NCBI GenBank assembly: GCA_039000515.1
Contig: JBCFYV010000001.1
Location: 13,183,928-13,247,927 of the forward strand
Length of the DNA stretch: 64,000 nt
Direction of reading: 5' to 3'
DNA from: Timema cristinae
Taxonomy: Eukaryota; Arthropoda; Insecta; Phasmatodea; Timematidae
Part shown: in pieces, positions 54,931-64,000 of the stretch
How positions within the stretch are numbered: position 1 is the stretch's first letter
How the letters are laid out: each line of letters begins with the position of its first letter
The notes under the pieces: generated by a model
The model's database searches: none
Told to the model about the DNA's origin: nothing
The model's input: only the letters and a program-made list of their open reading frames with translations
Made by a program: the position numbers and the translations under genes

Positions 54931-56225
54931 AAACACAATCCATGGCGTCGTTAACGTTTTTCAACCAGAATCTCGCTCTCCCGCCCCTCACCTCAAGCAA
55001 TTTTTAACAATGTGCAGTTTGAACTGTTATCTCCGTAGAATATAATCTCTGGTATCTTAGCTCTCAAGGCTGTAGAAAGTGTTTAACTGGGTCGCGGGAA
55101 ACAGCATCGCAATCAGTTGGAAATCTTTGAACAGCACTGAATTATTTGGTGAGTACACAGTCTTTTTCAGGGCTTTTATCTGAATATTGGTACCTAGTGA
55201 ACTCCGAACCATCTGCTAAACCTGGGTCTAAACTTATATCGTATCCTCTTAAAGGCTGGAGTGGGTGACGGTGCATATGGACACGGTCGAGACCAAATTT
55301 CAGCAGACCCGACCCTACACTGGATATCATCGCTGAGATAACTGCATGGTTGCTATTGGGAAACAGCGTTGTAATTATCTCGTCAAATATAAGACAGGTT
55401 TCGCAAAGCTGGTTCGTCGATGCTGCCAGTAGCTTCTTCTTACCCTAGCACACCACCTTCCGACATAGCCGAGAGAGAGAGAAAGAAAGAGGAGATTTGG
55501 CAACAGTTAACAGGTAGAGAGAGCGAAGATAGAGCTTTTCTCCATAAAACCTGCAGTTCCCTCAGCAATGATATTGAGTGTAGTTCTGTTGCGATCATTA
55601 ATTCAACCCACACTATTCATTATTAATGTGTTCCTGACCCACGACGAGTGTTCAGTTCGAAACACATCCAGATATGTCGTGTCCTCACCTAGTAGCGTCC
55701 TTTGATGTTTCGTGGAAATACCGGCTAGAAGCGGGACGCAGCGATCTTATACTTAGCAGGAGGGGAAAGGGGGTGGCAGTGGTAACGAGAATTTGATACA
55801 AGTGTGGACCAGGCTTAAGAAGTTTAAGAAAGTTAAAAATGGGTTTAGCCTACGCTGGAGTGCAAATTACATATTCTAATAAAATAAAATAAAATAAAAT
55901 ACAAGTGGAAATGATTAGATACATTTTAAATAGCATACTTTTCTTCGTGTGGATTACGTAAAATAGTTTAATACTAATTATATATTTTTCCCTGGTAGAG
56001 CAAAATATAATCTTTATTGTCACCAGAGATAAGATAACAAGAGTTCATGGGCCAGGACAAATATCACTCAGTAGATGTCAGTGCAAGCACAGATTATTTA
56101 TTTTGTTAGGTGTACGAAGAGTAGATACATTTAGTTCGTAGCCTCTGCGACCACAGATCCAGCACGATAGTAAAAATATCTAGATTGTAGTAAACATGTC
56201 TAGCCTGCAGTTTCTGTTACCACAG
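54931..56225. other. Upstream region of EcKL copy 6
   Basis: A possible first exon: initiator-like ATCAGTTGG near 55113 and a 5' splice site TTTG/GTGAGT at about 55150. No good TATA box and no GATA/E-box block were seen. Acceptor candidates near the gene are CCTGCAG at about 56210 and TTACCACAG ending 56225. The 68-codon frame at 55420-55626 has no recognisable domain. Confidence 0.35.
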
Positions 56226-56235
56226 ATTTATCACG

Positions 56236-57465
56236 ATGAGTCAGAAACAAGTGAGCGAGACAGACGACCAGCCATTCTGGTTCACAGACGACTACTTCCA
56301 ACACCTCCTCCGCAGAGAGGACAAGAATCCTACCCTCAGAGTGCGCATCAAGGACGTGAGTATCGCGTCCTCCCCAGGAGAGAACTACAGTGGACTCCTG
56401 CACCGGGTCATCCTGGCCGTGTCACCCTCCGAAGAGGTGTCCCTGGTGGTGAAGACCATGCCTCGGTCCGAGCTGATGCAGAAGATCATGGAGATAGGAG
56501 GGACCTTCAGGAAGGAGACGCTCATGTACAAGGACACTCTGCCGAGGATGTACCATCTAGGGGGTGGGAGGTGCGGTACCATGTCCCCAAGATACTACGA
56601 CTCTCTGATAGACAACACCCTGATCCTGGAGGATCTCAGAGCGACAGGACACGTGATGGGGGACAGGAGGGAAGGACTGGACAGGGATCACTGTCTCACA
56701 GCAGTCAGGACCCTGGCCAGGTTCCACGCCCTGTCAGTCGCCCTGTATGAGAGAGACCCCGACTCGATGACGCCTTATTTGGAGGCGCCGATCACCGAGC
56801 AGCACCGGGAGTACATGAAGCCCTTCACGGAGACTAGATTGCACCGTTTGGCGGCCAGTGTCGAGCTGTGGCCCGGATACGAGAGGTTCGGGGTCATCCT
56901 CCGGGAACTGAGCAACCGCGTGTTCGACAAGATGCTGGAGCTGACCAAGGAACGTCCGGGGACCTTCCTGGTGCTCACCCACAGCGACCTCTGGGTCAAC
57001 AACATGATGTTCCGGTACACTCCGGATGGGAGGGTGGCCGAAGTCAAGTTCCTGGACTTCCAGATGTGCAGGTACGCCTCCCCCGCCCTGGACCTGCAGC
57101 ACTTCTTCTGCACCAGTCCCGATCTGGAGGTCCGGGAGAGGTACATTGAGGAACTCATGAGGTCGTACCACAGGGAGCTGTGCGAGGTGATGATCACCTT
57201 GGGGTGCGGCTCCAAGGTCATCTCGCTTGACGAGCTCAAGAGGCAGATGAAGGAGAAGGTGTTCTACTCGGTGTTCGTGGGTACGGCGCTTCTCAGCGTC
57301 ATCATGGCCAACCCGGACGACGCCCCTAACTTTGGGGCCACGTCGGAGCTATCTAAAGATGGAACCAACGCGCAGGCGCGGGCGAGTGCCAGGGACAATA
57401 ACCCCAAGTTCAGGGAGATCTTCCAGAGGATGCTCATCTTGTTCGAAAGCCGAGGTTATATTTAA
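56236..57465 (+). CDS. EcKL copy 6: ecdysteroid-kinase-like protein, intact, GC-rich
   Basis: 409 residues in one exon; the ATG lies 11 nt after the acceptor TTACCACAG. Key parts are DQPFWFTDDYFQHLLRRED (11-29), PGENYSGLLHRV (47-58), the ATP Lys in SLVVK (73), Glu in FRKETLMYK (94), LILEDLRATGHVMGDRR (129-145), the catalytic loop HSDLWVNN (249-256, Ser in the Gly position) and LDFQ (D274). An insertion near the C-terminus (about 370-392, polar and Ala-rich) is not found in copy 5. It is otherwise nearest to copies 5 and 7 and shares their G/C-rich third positions. No secretion or membrane signals. Family role: kinase for ecdysteroids or other small hydroxylated compounds; substrate not predictable. 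A minisatellite begins about 15 bp after the stop codon. Confidence 0.94.
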   Translation: MSQKQVSETDDQPFWFTDDYFQHLLRREDKNPTLRVRIKDVSIASSPGENYSGLLHRVILAVSPSEEVSLVVKTMPRSELMQKIMEIGGTFRKETLMYKDTLPRMYHLGGGRCGTMSPRYYDSLIDNTLILEDLRATGHVMGDRREGLDRDHCLTAVRTLARFHALSVALYERDPDSMTPYLEAPITEQHREYMKPFTETRLHRLAASVELWPGYERFGVILRELSNRVFDKMLELTKERPGTFLVLTHSDLWVNNMMFRYTPDGRVAEVKFLDFQMCRYASPALDLQHFFCTSPDLEVRERYIEELMRSYHRELCEVMITLGCGSKVISLDELKRQMKEKVFYSVFVGTALLSVIMANPDDAPNFGATSELSKDGTNAQARASARDNNPKFREIFQRMLILFESRGYI

Positions 57466-57479
57466 ATGTTCCAGTTCAC

Positions 57480-58250
57480 TCGTCCTATATTCATTATCAC
57501 TGGACCTGAACTAGAGAGTATTAATTATTACTGGACCTGAGATAGAGAGTATTAATTATTACTGGACCTGAGATAGAGAGTATTAATTATTACTGGACCT
57601 GAGATAGAGAGTATTAATTATTACTGGACCTGAGATAGAGAGTATTAATTATTACTGGACTTGAGCTAGAGAGTATTAATTATCCCTGTACCTGAGCCAA
57701 AGAGTATTCATTATCTCTGGACCTGAGATAGAGAGTATTAATAATTACTGGACCTGAGATAGAGAGTATTAATTATTACGGGACTTGAGCTAGAGAGTAT
57801 TAATTATCCCTGTACCTGAGCCAAAGAGTATTCATTATCTCTTGACCTGAGATAGAGAGTATTCCTTATTTCTGGACCTGAGATAGAGAGTATTCATTAT
57901 CTATTGACCTGATATAGAGAGTATTCATTATCTCTGGACCTGAGATAGAGAATATTCATTATCTCTTGACCTGAGATAGAAAGTATTCATTATTTCTGGA
58001 CCTGAGATAGAGAGTATTCATTATCTCTTGACCTGAGATAGAGAGTATTCCTTATTTCTGGACCTGAGATAGAGAGTATTCATTATCTATTGACCTGATA
58101 TAGAGAGTATTCATTATCTCTGGACCTGAGATAGAGAATATTCATTATCTCTTGACCTGAGATAGAAAGTATTCATTATCTCTGGACCTGAGATAGAAAG
58201 TATTCATTATCTATGGACCTGAGATATAGAGTATTCATTATCTTTGTGCC
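57480..58250 (+). repeat. 31-bp minisatellite in the 3' UTR region of EcKL copy 6
   Basis: About 25 units of CTGGACCTGAGATAGAGAGT and ATTAATTATTA, with ATTCATTATCT variants in the right half. Longer blocks are themselves duplicated (about 57655-57720 repeats at 57780-57840, and 57838-57990 at 58023-58165). Since it starts right after the stop codon, it is probably transcribed within the 3' UTR unless polyadenylation is very early. Confidence 0.93.
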
Positions 58251-58861
58251 TGTGGTATAGGCCAAGGAGGTTGCCTATAGGTCTTTGCCACGATCTTTGA
58301 TGAACCGTTCGTCCAGCTAGCTTGTAAGTCGTTTTCTGATAAAACTGACATAATATGCAAATAATAGTTGCGATTCTCGCGTAGTAGTGATTGAGAAGTG
58401 CTGCTATACCCAAACCTCACTGTTAGAGTTAAGTTGTGATAGTTAATATGCGGAAGATAGGGTCGACCGACTCCCTAAGTTCCTAATGAAATGTGACTAT
58501 AATTTTATATATGAATATTGGTTATTTTAGACAAAACGTGTATTCTATGTTTGTCTTATATGCATTAAATAACTGTTTATGATCTTCAATTATTTCTGCG
58601 ACGTACCGGAGGTAAGTAAGTACCAACTGTGTCTAGCCAGTGTATCAACCTGTGTTCTAATAGCAAACATCAAATTATAAAGTTAATCTAACTATTAACA
58701 TTCAAATATAGGTTGAGGATCGATGTGTACAAAATGTGATCTTTGTGATCAACTCCATTTGTGGAAACAGTGAAAGTATTTTCCTGCGCATGCGCAGTCC
58801 ACTTGCTCCTGATGGGAGCATGGTCGCCAGCCAGCCTACTCCATCTAACTTACCAAACAAG
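58251..58861. other. Region between EcKL copies 6 and 7
   Basis: No repeat or gene recognised. Two overlapping minus-strand frames at 58207-58420 are short and plain. Confidence 0.4.
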
Positions 58862-60112
58862 ATGTCTGATGCTAGGTAAGACGCTATTTCATCCTCCCAA
58901 CCGACGCCAACGCAAGTAAACACGAGTGACCCTCTACCTTGGATGACCTAGGACTACCTTAACAACCTCTTCAAGGCCAACTATGGCCACAATGTAAGGG
59001 TCAAGGTTCACGATGACGTCATCCCACCTGGAGAGAACTTCCTCAGTAACCTAGTCAGGATCACCATGGAGGTTAACGGGGACACGGAAGGACCTCGACT
59101 CCTCTCCTTCATCGTGAAGAGCCTCCCGGACGGTGACGCCATGCAGCAGTTTCTGACGGAAAGCGGCGTGGCAAAGAACGAGCTGGCTATGTACGCAGGG
59201 ACTCTGCCAGCCATGCGCGAGCTGTTGGGGCGAGGACCATGATATGGCGGCAAGGTGGTACCCCACTCCGGTGAAACATACAGTGATGCTGCCTCTGGGG
59301 TACAAGATGGTGGACAGGAGGTGAGGTCTGGACCGTCGACACGTCCTGGAGGCGCTCAGGACTCTGGCCAAGTTTCACGGCGCCTCCATGGCTCTGTTAC
59401 GCGAGGAACCCTTGACGTCTGGGCGTCACACCAAGAAGTTCTACGTCTCACAGAGGAGAGACGAGGTCACCCGGTTCACAACCCTGCAGTTGGACCGTCT
59501 GGCGGCCGCCGTGGAGACCTGGTCAGGGTACGAGACGCTCGGGGACACACTGAGGTGGATGGGCCCCACTATCACGGACAAGCTGATCCTCACCTTCAGG
59601 AACAAGGAGGGGTCCCTCGCCATCCTGAATACGGGGACTTCTGGGTCATCCTGTTCCGGTGCTCCGAGTCAGGGTACATCGAGGATGTGACGATCCTGGA
59701 CTTCCAAATGAGTCGCCTGGACTCCCTGTCCTGGACTCGCACTACTTCTTCTGTCTGAGTCTGGAGGACGAGGGCTTTATCCGGGATCTGCTGTAGGGGT
59801 ACCACGCTGAGCTGTGCAGAGCTTTGAGGTCTCTGGGATATGATGAGTTTCCTCTGGAGTCCCTGGAGAGGGAACTGGAGGACAATGTACATCTACTTCA
59901 TGTCCGTCCCCTGTCTCTCTCCGGCCGTCATCCTCACAGAGCCCGAGGACGTCCTGGACTACAGTGATCTTGTGAAGAAGGCCTCGGTGGGACAGGAGAT
60001 CACTGGACTGGACAAGGTCTTCAGAGGTGACAGATCCAGGTCGAGGATGCAGGGTCTGCTGCTCAGGTTCGAGAGCAAGGGCTCTATGAATGGGGAACAG
60101 GTTGGACATTGA
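58862..60112 (+). pseudogene. EcKL copy 7: decayed ecdysteroid-kinase-like pseudogene
   Basis: Recognisable from an ATG at 58862 to a final stop at 60112. In-frame stops occur right after MSDAR and after DPLPWMT. The N-terminal half still reads DYLNNLFKANYGHNVRVKV, PPGENFLSNLVRITMEV and FIVKSLPDGDAMQQFLTES, then fails near 59240. Later pieces are LRTLAKFHGASMALLREEP, SGYETLGDTLRWMGPTITDK, ILDFQMSRLDS and LTEPEDVLDYSDL, in shifting frames. At the catalytic loop the sequence reads YGDFWVIL, so both the His and the paired Asn are gone. It is G/C-rich like copies 5 and 6 and is a dead member of that subgroup. Confidence 0.9.
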
Positions 60113-60149
60113 GGTGGGAGTATAAGAGACGCGAGTCAAGGGCAGTATG

Positions 60150-60445
60150 CGTTTATTTGTTATATTATCAACTAATTGTTTTGGCCAAAATAAATAATAT
60201 ACTGCTCCAGTAAAAACACGTAGTTTTATCAACGTTTCTGAATATCTATCGAGGGTGTCCTTGAATTTGAAAAGAAAATTTTCTCTTTATTTAAAAAGTG
60301 TATTGCCCTGCCAGATATTCAACAACTGTTGAGTTCGCCAGATGTAGAGAATTAAACTAAACATATCTAGTGAAGCAATTTTAATTGATTTATTTTGGCT
60401 AAAAAATATTGTTTTCTAATAAAACTGCAAACACATCGAACTTAA
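60150..60445. mobile_element. Foldback MITE, copy 5
   Basis: Outer arms TTTTGGCCAAAATAAATAAT and ATTTATTTTGGCTAAAAAAT pair, with TCCAGTAAAAACACG opposite its inverse and a TTTCTCTTTATTTAAAAAGT centre as in the other copies. The most eroded of the five. Confidence 0.7.
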
Positions 60446-60974
60446 ATTGTCCTTCCTTACATCCCGCAGTTTATAATAACAGGAGATGCTGCTAACACTA
60501 GTTGTTGAGATGTTATTGATGAGGCAGTTCTCGGAGGATAAAGTGATGGTTGAGCGATGTTTAAACTCTATTGAAGACCGTCTGGTTCACTTTGGATCAG
60601 TGAAATGAGCGACCCATAAAGTGCTACCATCTCCAAGTGTACTCTTTATTTGTCAAGGCGCTAGAAGAATCGAGCATAAACCAAGTGGGCTTATCAAGTT
60701 TCTGGTTGGATCTGTCTGGCAGTAAGAGAACAAACGGGGGAGGAGGAAAATATAAAGGGCATTACAATGTGTAGTGACCCCCTCTGTTAAATTATATCTT
60801 TATATACACAAGGATCAATTATACGCCTTTAAACCAGTAACCTTTCCTTTACCAAGCATTTAACTCTTAATGATCAACCGAAATATGTGAGTTTTTTTTA
60901 AACTTTTCACTGTGAAAATTTTAACCTTTAAGCTATGTTTATAAATTTATATATGTTTAAATATTTTTGAGTCA
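60446..60974. other. Intergenic, nothing recognised
   Basis: No supported feature. Confidence 0.45.
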
Positions 60975-61596
60975 GAGGTGTCAGAACGTTTTGGCCATAG
61001 GGAGGGGCAAAACAATAAGCTATAGACAACCACCCAAATCAAAGATTATTTTTTGGGTTACAGCCTGTTTACCATTAATAACTTACGAAACAGAATATAA
61101 TATTGGATACACTGCAACTTTGCTGATCTATTATCTGCTTTATATTTATTTATCATATGAGCTAGCAAACTATTTCGCCAGGGGCGTGACACGATCATTT
61201 GTAAAAATCAATACTTACTTTTCAGGAAGAAAAAACTTAGCGTTTAAAGCCTTAAATTTATTATTTGTACTCCTATAGATCCTAATCATTAAACAGTTCA
61301 AATTATTATAATTTACACAAAATTACAGGCCTACAATGCACTTTGCAAAGGATACACCGGTACAGGTAACTTACATTTATTTTCTCAAGTTACATAATCA
61401 AACACTCAAAGCTCAGTTAAAAAACAAAGAATCATATCAAAAGTTTAGTCAAGATAAATAATGTATTACAATATTTAAAATTGTAAAATCATCCATAGTA
61501 GCGAAAAACGATTTCTCAAAAGTGTAAATAGCCACAAAGGTAAAACCTTACAAAATTTCGTTCATTATCATCACCGTTCACAAAGAAATAATTGTC

Positions 61597-61640
<44 letters not shown>

Positions 61641-62030
61641 CCAAATAAAAGGGCTCTGTATTTATTTTTAGTGATAAAGTCTTTCATCGCAACGTCAATA
61701 CTGATTTTATCAATTTCCTCTTTGTATGGTTATAATAAGATCGTAGTATCGTAAGATGGTTCGATCTCTTTTGTCCCATTACTCTACGACCTATCTATCT
61801 ACCACCCAACCAACTATTGTGGGCTAATACGGTGGACCCGCTGTCTCACAAAGCTAATTTTTCCTTACTGGATCAATACCAAGAACACTACATTTCATCA
61901 CATGTGCTCGCATTTGAGTACTAACTCTTGTGCAGCTTTAGAAAATTAGAAAACAAGAATACCTTGGCCCCCCATGACTTTGACCAGGGGGGCTATGGCC
62001 CAATGCCCCCCTCCCTCTAGTTCAGACGAC
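60975..62030. mobile_element. Possible non-autonomous DNA transposon of about 1 kb
   Basis: The left edge GTGTCAGAACGTTTTGGCCA with TAGGGAGGGGC resembles the inverse of the right edge (in reverse GTCTGAACTAGAGGGAGGGG and CATTGGGCCATAGCCC). Between them is AT-rich sequence with a (TA)n run at 61598-61638 and a 103-codon frame without known domain. Terminal match is imperfect, so this is tentative. Confidence 0.35.
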
Positions 62031-62350
62031 TATATTTTGTGTTCGTTCCATTAAACATCAAACTAGTGTACTTCTAAAGGTTTTTGTCAATATTTAACCT
62101 AAGTGCAATATCTGATTGATTATATCTCATCTACCTAGACAGCCCCCTTAATAAGAACTGGCTTTGAATAATTCGAGACTAAAGAAGCAATCAAACCTCA
62201 TCAATTATAAACTGAACCGGCCTTTATGTGTGCAGTGGATTGCAGAGTCATTTGAAAACACTGTAAAGCTGTAAATAGATATAATATGTATTAAAAATAA
62301 AATTATTAATAAATACTATTTTGTAATTTGATGTGTATAATTTAATGTTG
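62031..62350. other. Intergenic, nothing recognised
   Basis: AT-rich with no supported feature. Confidence 0.4.
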
Positions 62351-64000
62351 TTCAAGGTATTGACTGGCAAACCCATTTGGAAGATCTAGACGGAAATGGG
62401 AGGATAATATTAGAATGGACCTGAAAGAGATCGGGGGTAATGAGGTGGACTGGATATAACTAACTCAAGATAGAGACAGGGTGTATTGAGGGGCTGGATA
62501 GAACTAACTAAAGCTAGGGATGGAGTGTAATGAGGTGGACTGTATAGAACTAGCTCAAGATAGAGACAGGGTGTAATGAGGGGGCTGGATAGAACTAACT
62601 AAAGCTAGGGAAGGAGTGTAATGAGGTGGACTGGATAGAACTAGCTCAAGATAGAGACAGGGTGTAATGAGGGGGCTGGATAGAACTAACTAAAGCTAGG
62701 GATGGAGTGTAATGAGGTGGACTGGATATAACTAACTCAAGATAGAGACAGGGTGTAATGAGGGGGCTGGATAGAACTAACTAAAGCTAGGGATGGAGTG
62801 TAATGAGGTGGACTGGATAGAACTAGCTCAAGATAGAGACAGGGTGTAATGAGGGGGCTGGATAGAACTAACTAAAGCTAGGGATGGAGTGTAATGAGGT
62901 GGACTGGATAGAACTAGCTCAAGATAGAGACAGGGTGTAATGAGGGGGCTGGATAGAACTAACTAAAGCTAGGGATGGAGTGTAATGAGGTGGACTGTAT
63001 AGAACTAGCTCAAGATAGAGACAGGGTGTAATGAGGGGCTGGATAGAACTAACTAAAGCTAGGGATGGAGTGTAATGAGGTGGACTGGATAGAACTAGCT
63101 CAAGATAGAGACAGGGTGTAATGAGGGGGCTGGATAGAACTAACTAAAGCTAGGGATGGAGTGTAATGAGGTGGACTGGATAGAACTAGCTCAAGATAGA
63201 GACAGGGTGTAATGAGGGGGCTGGATAGAACTAACTAAAGCTAGGGATGGAGTGTAATGAGGTGGACTGTATAGAACTAGCTCAAGATAGAGACAGGGTG
63301 TAATGAGGGGGCTGGATAGAACTAACTCAAGCTAGGGAAGGAGTGTAATGAGGTGGACTGGATAGAATTAGCTCAAGATAGAGACAGGGTGTAATGAGGG
63401 GGCTGGATAGAACTAGCTCAAGATAGAGACAGGGTGTAATGAGGGGGCTGGATAGAACTAACTAAAGCTAGGGATGGAGTGTAATGAGGTGGACTGTATA
63501 GAACTAGCTCAAGATAGAGACAGGGGGTAATGAGGTGGACTGGATAGAACTAGCTCAAGATAGAGACAGGGTGTAATGAGGGGCTGGATAGAACTAACTA
63601 AAGCTAGGGATGGAGTGTAATGAGGTGGACTGGATAGAATTAGCTCAAGATAGAGACAGGGTGTAATGAGGGGGCTGGATAGAACTAACTCAAGCTAGGG
63701 AAGGAGTGTAATGAGGTGGACTGGATAGAATTAGCTCAAGATAGAGACAGGGTGTAATGAGGGGGCTGGATAGAACTAGCTCAAGATAGAGACAGGGTGT
63801 AATGAGGGGGCTGGATAGAACTAGCTCAAGATAGAGACAGGGTGTAATGAGGGGGCTGGATAGAACTAACTAAAGCTAGGGATGGAGTGTAATGAGGTGG
63901 ACTGGATAGAACTAGCTCAAGATAGAGACAGGGTGTATTGAGGGGGCTGGATAGAACTAACTCAAGCTAGGGAAGGAGTGTAATGAGGTGGACTGGATAG
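62351..64000 (+). repeat. 91-bp higher-order satellite grown from a LINE RT tail; runs off the edge
   Basis: Just before the array (about 62385-62450) the frame reads RRKWEDNIRMDLKEIGGNEV and DWI, the C-terminal tail of a non-LTR ORF2. The array alternates a 46-bp unit (TAATGAGGTGGACTGGATAG, AACTAGCTCAAGATAGAGAC, AGGGTG), which encodes NEVDWIELAQDRDRV, and a diverged 45-bp unit (TAATGAGGGGGCTGGATAGA, ACTAACTAAAGCTAGGGATG, GAGTG). The 91-bp dimer is repeated about 17 times, with a few positions where one half-unit is repeated or skipped, and continues past 64000. Confidence 0.92.

Noticed and set aside
56196..57239. Long frames overlapping EcKL copy 6 in other frames (184, 154, 145, 93 codons)
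   Set aside because: Shadow frames caused by the high GC content of the real gene; the kinase motifs are all in one frame.

Overview
This window is eukaryotic, and most likely from an insect with an AT-rich, repeat-laden genome. The evidence is a tandem cluster of ecdysteroid-kinase-like (EcKL, CHK-like/DUF1679 fold) genes, a family strongly expanded in insects; several tRNA-derived SINE families with clean target-site duplications; non-LTR retrotransposon, mariner-type, hAT-like, pogo-like and Harbinger-like debris; and arthropod-style TATA/TCAGT core promoters. No species is assigned. No bacterial gene layout, CRISPR array or convincing functional tRNA/rRNA gene was seen.

The only host genes recognised are seven EcKL copies, all on the + strand, each with its coding region in one exon. 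Copies 1 (2926-4164), 3 (19814-21052), 5 (48598-49755) and 6 (56236-57465) are intact. Copy 4 (36721-37946) has a single 1-nt frameshift. Copies 2 (9702-10843) and 7 (58862-60112) are badly decayed and have lost the catalytic-loop His. Copies 1/2, 3/4 and 5/6/7 form three subgroups that are also neighbours, as expected for stepwise tandem duplication with birth and death. A polypyrimidine-AG acceptor lies just upstream of the ATG in copies 1, 3, 4, 5 and 6, so the 5' UTR is probably split by an intron.

The most interesting signal is outside the coding regions. Four related promoter modules (about 12.3, 18.0, 23.8 and 35.1 kb) share a core with GATA and E-box features (AAGATAATAATGACCACGTG-like). 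In three of them this is followed at fixed distance by a TATA-like box and an initiator, and all four end in a short non-coding first exon with a 5' splice site. They fall into two types: type A (12.3 and 23.8 kb, donor CAACAG/GTGAGC) and type B (18.0 and 35.1 kb, donor TTTCAG/GTAAGTTTG). Their order is A-B-copy 3, then A-B-copy 4. This suggests that a whole unit with two alternative promoters was duplicated, not just the coding exon.

The rest is accessory sequence. It includes two main tRNA-derived SINE families (SINE1 with a TAA-rich tail, SINE2), further tRNA-like SINE heads, a family of near-palindromic foldback MITEs (five copies), a 202-bp Harbinger-type MITE inserted in a SINE2, two copies of a pogo-like non-autonomous element, an inverted mariner fragment, and LINE reverse-transcriptase fragments. 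There are about ten minisatellites with units of 18 to 91 bp. Two or three of these have visibly grown out of the C-terminal end of LINE reverse-transcriptase ORFs. The longest ORFs in the window (up to 600 codons) are artefacts of such arrays.
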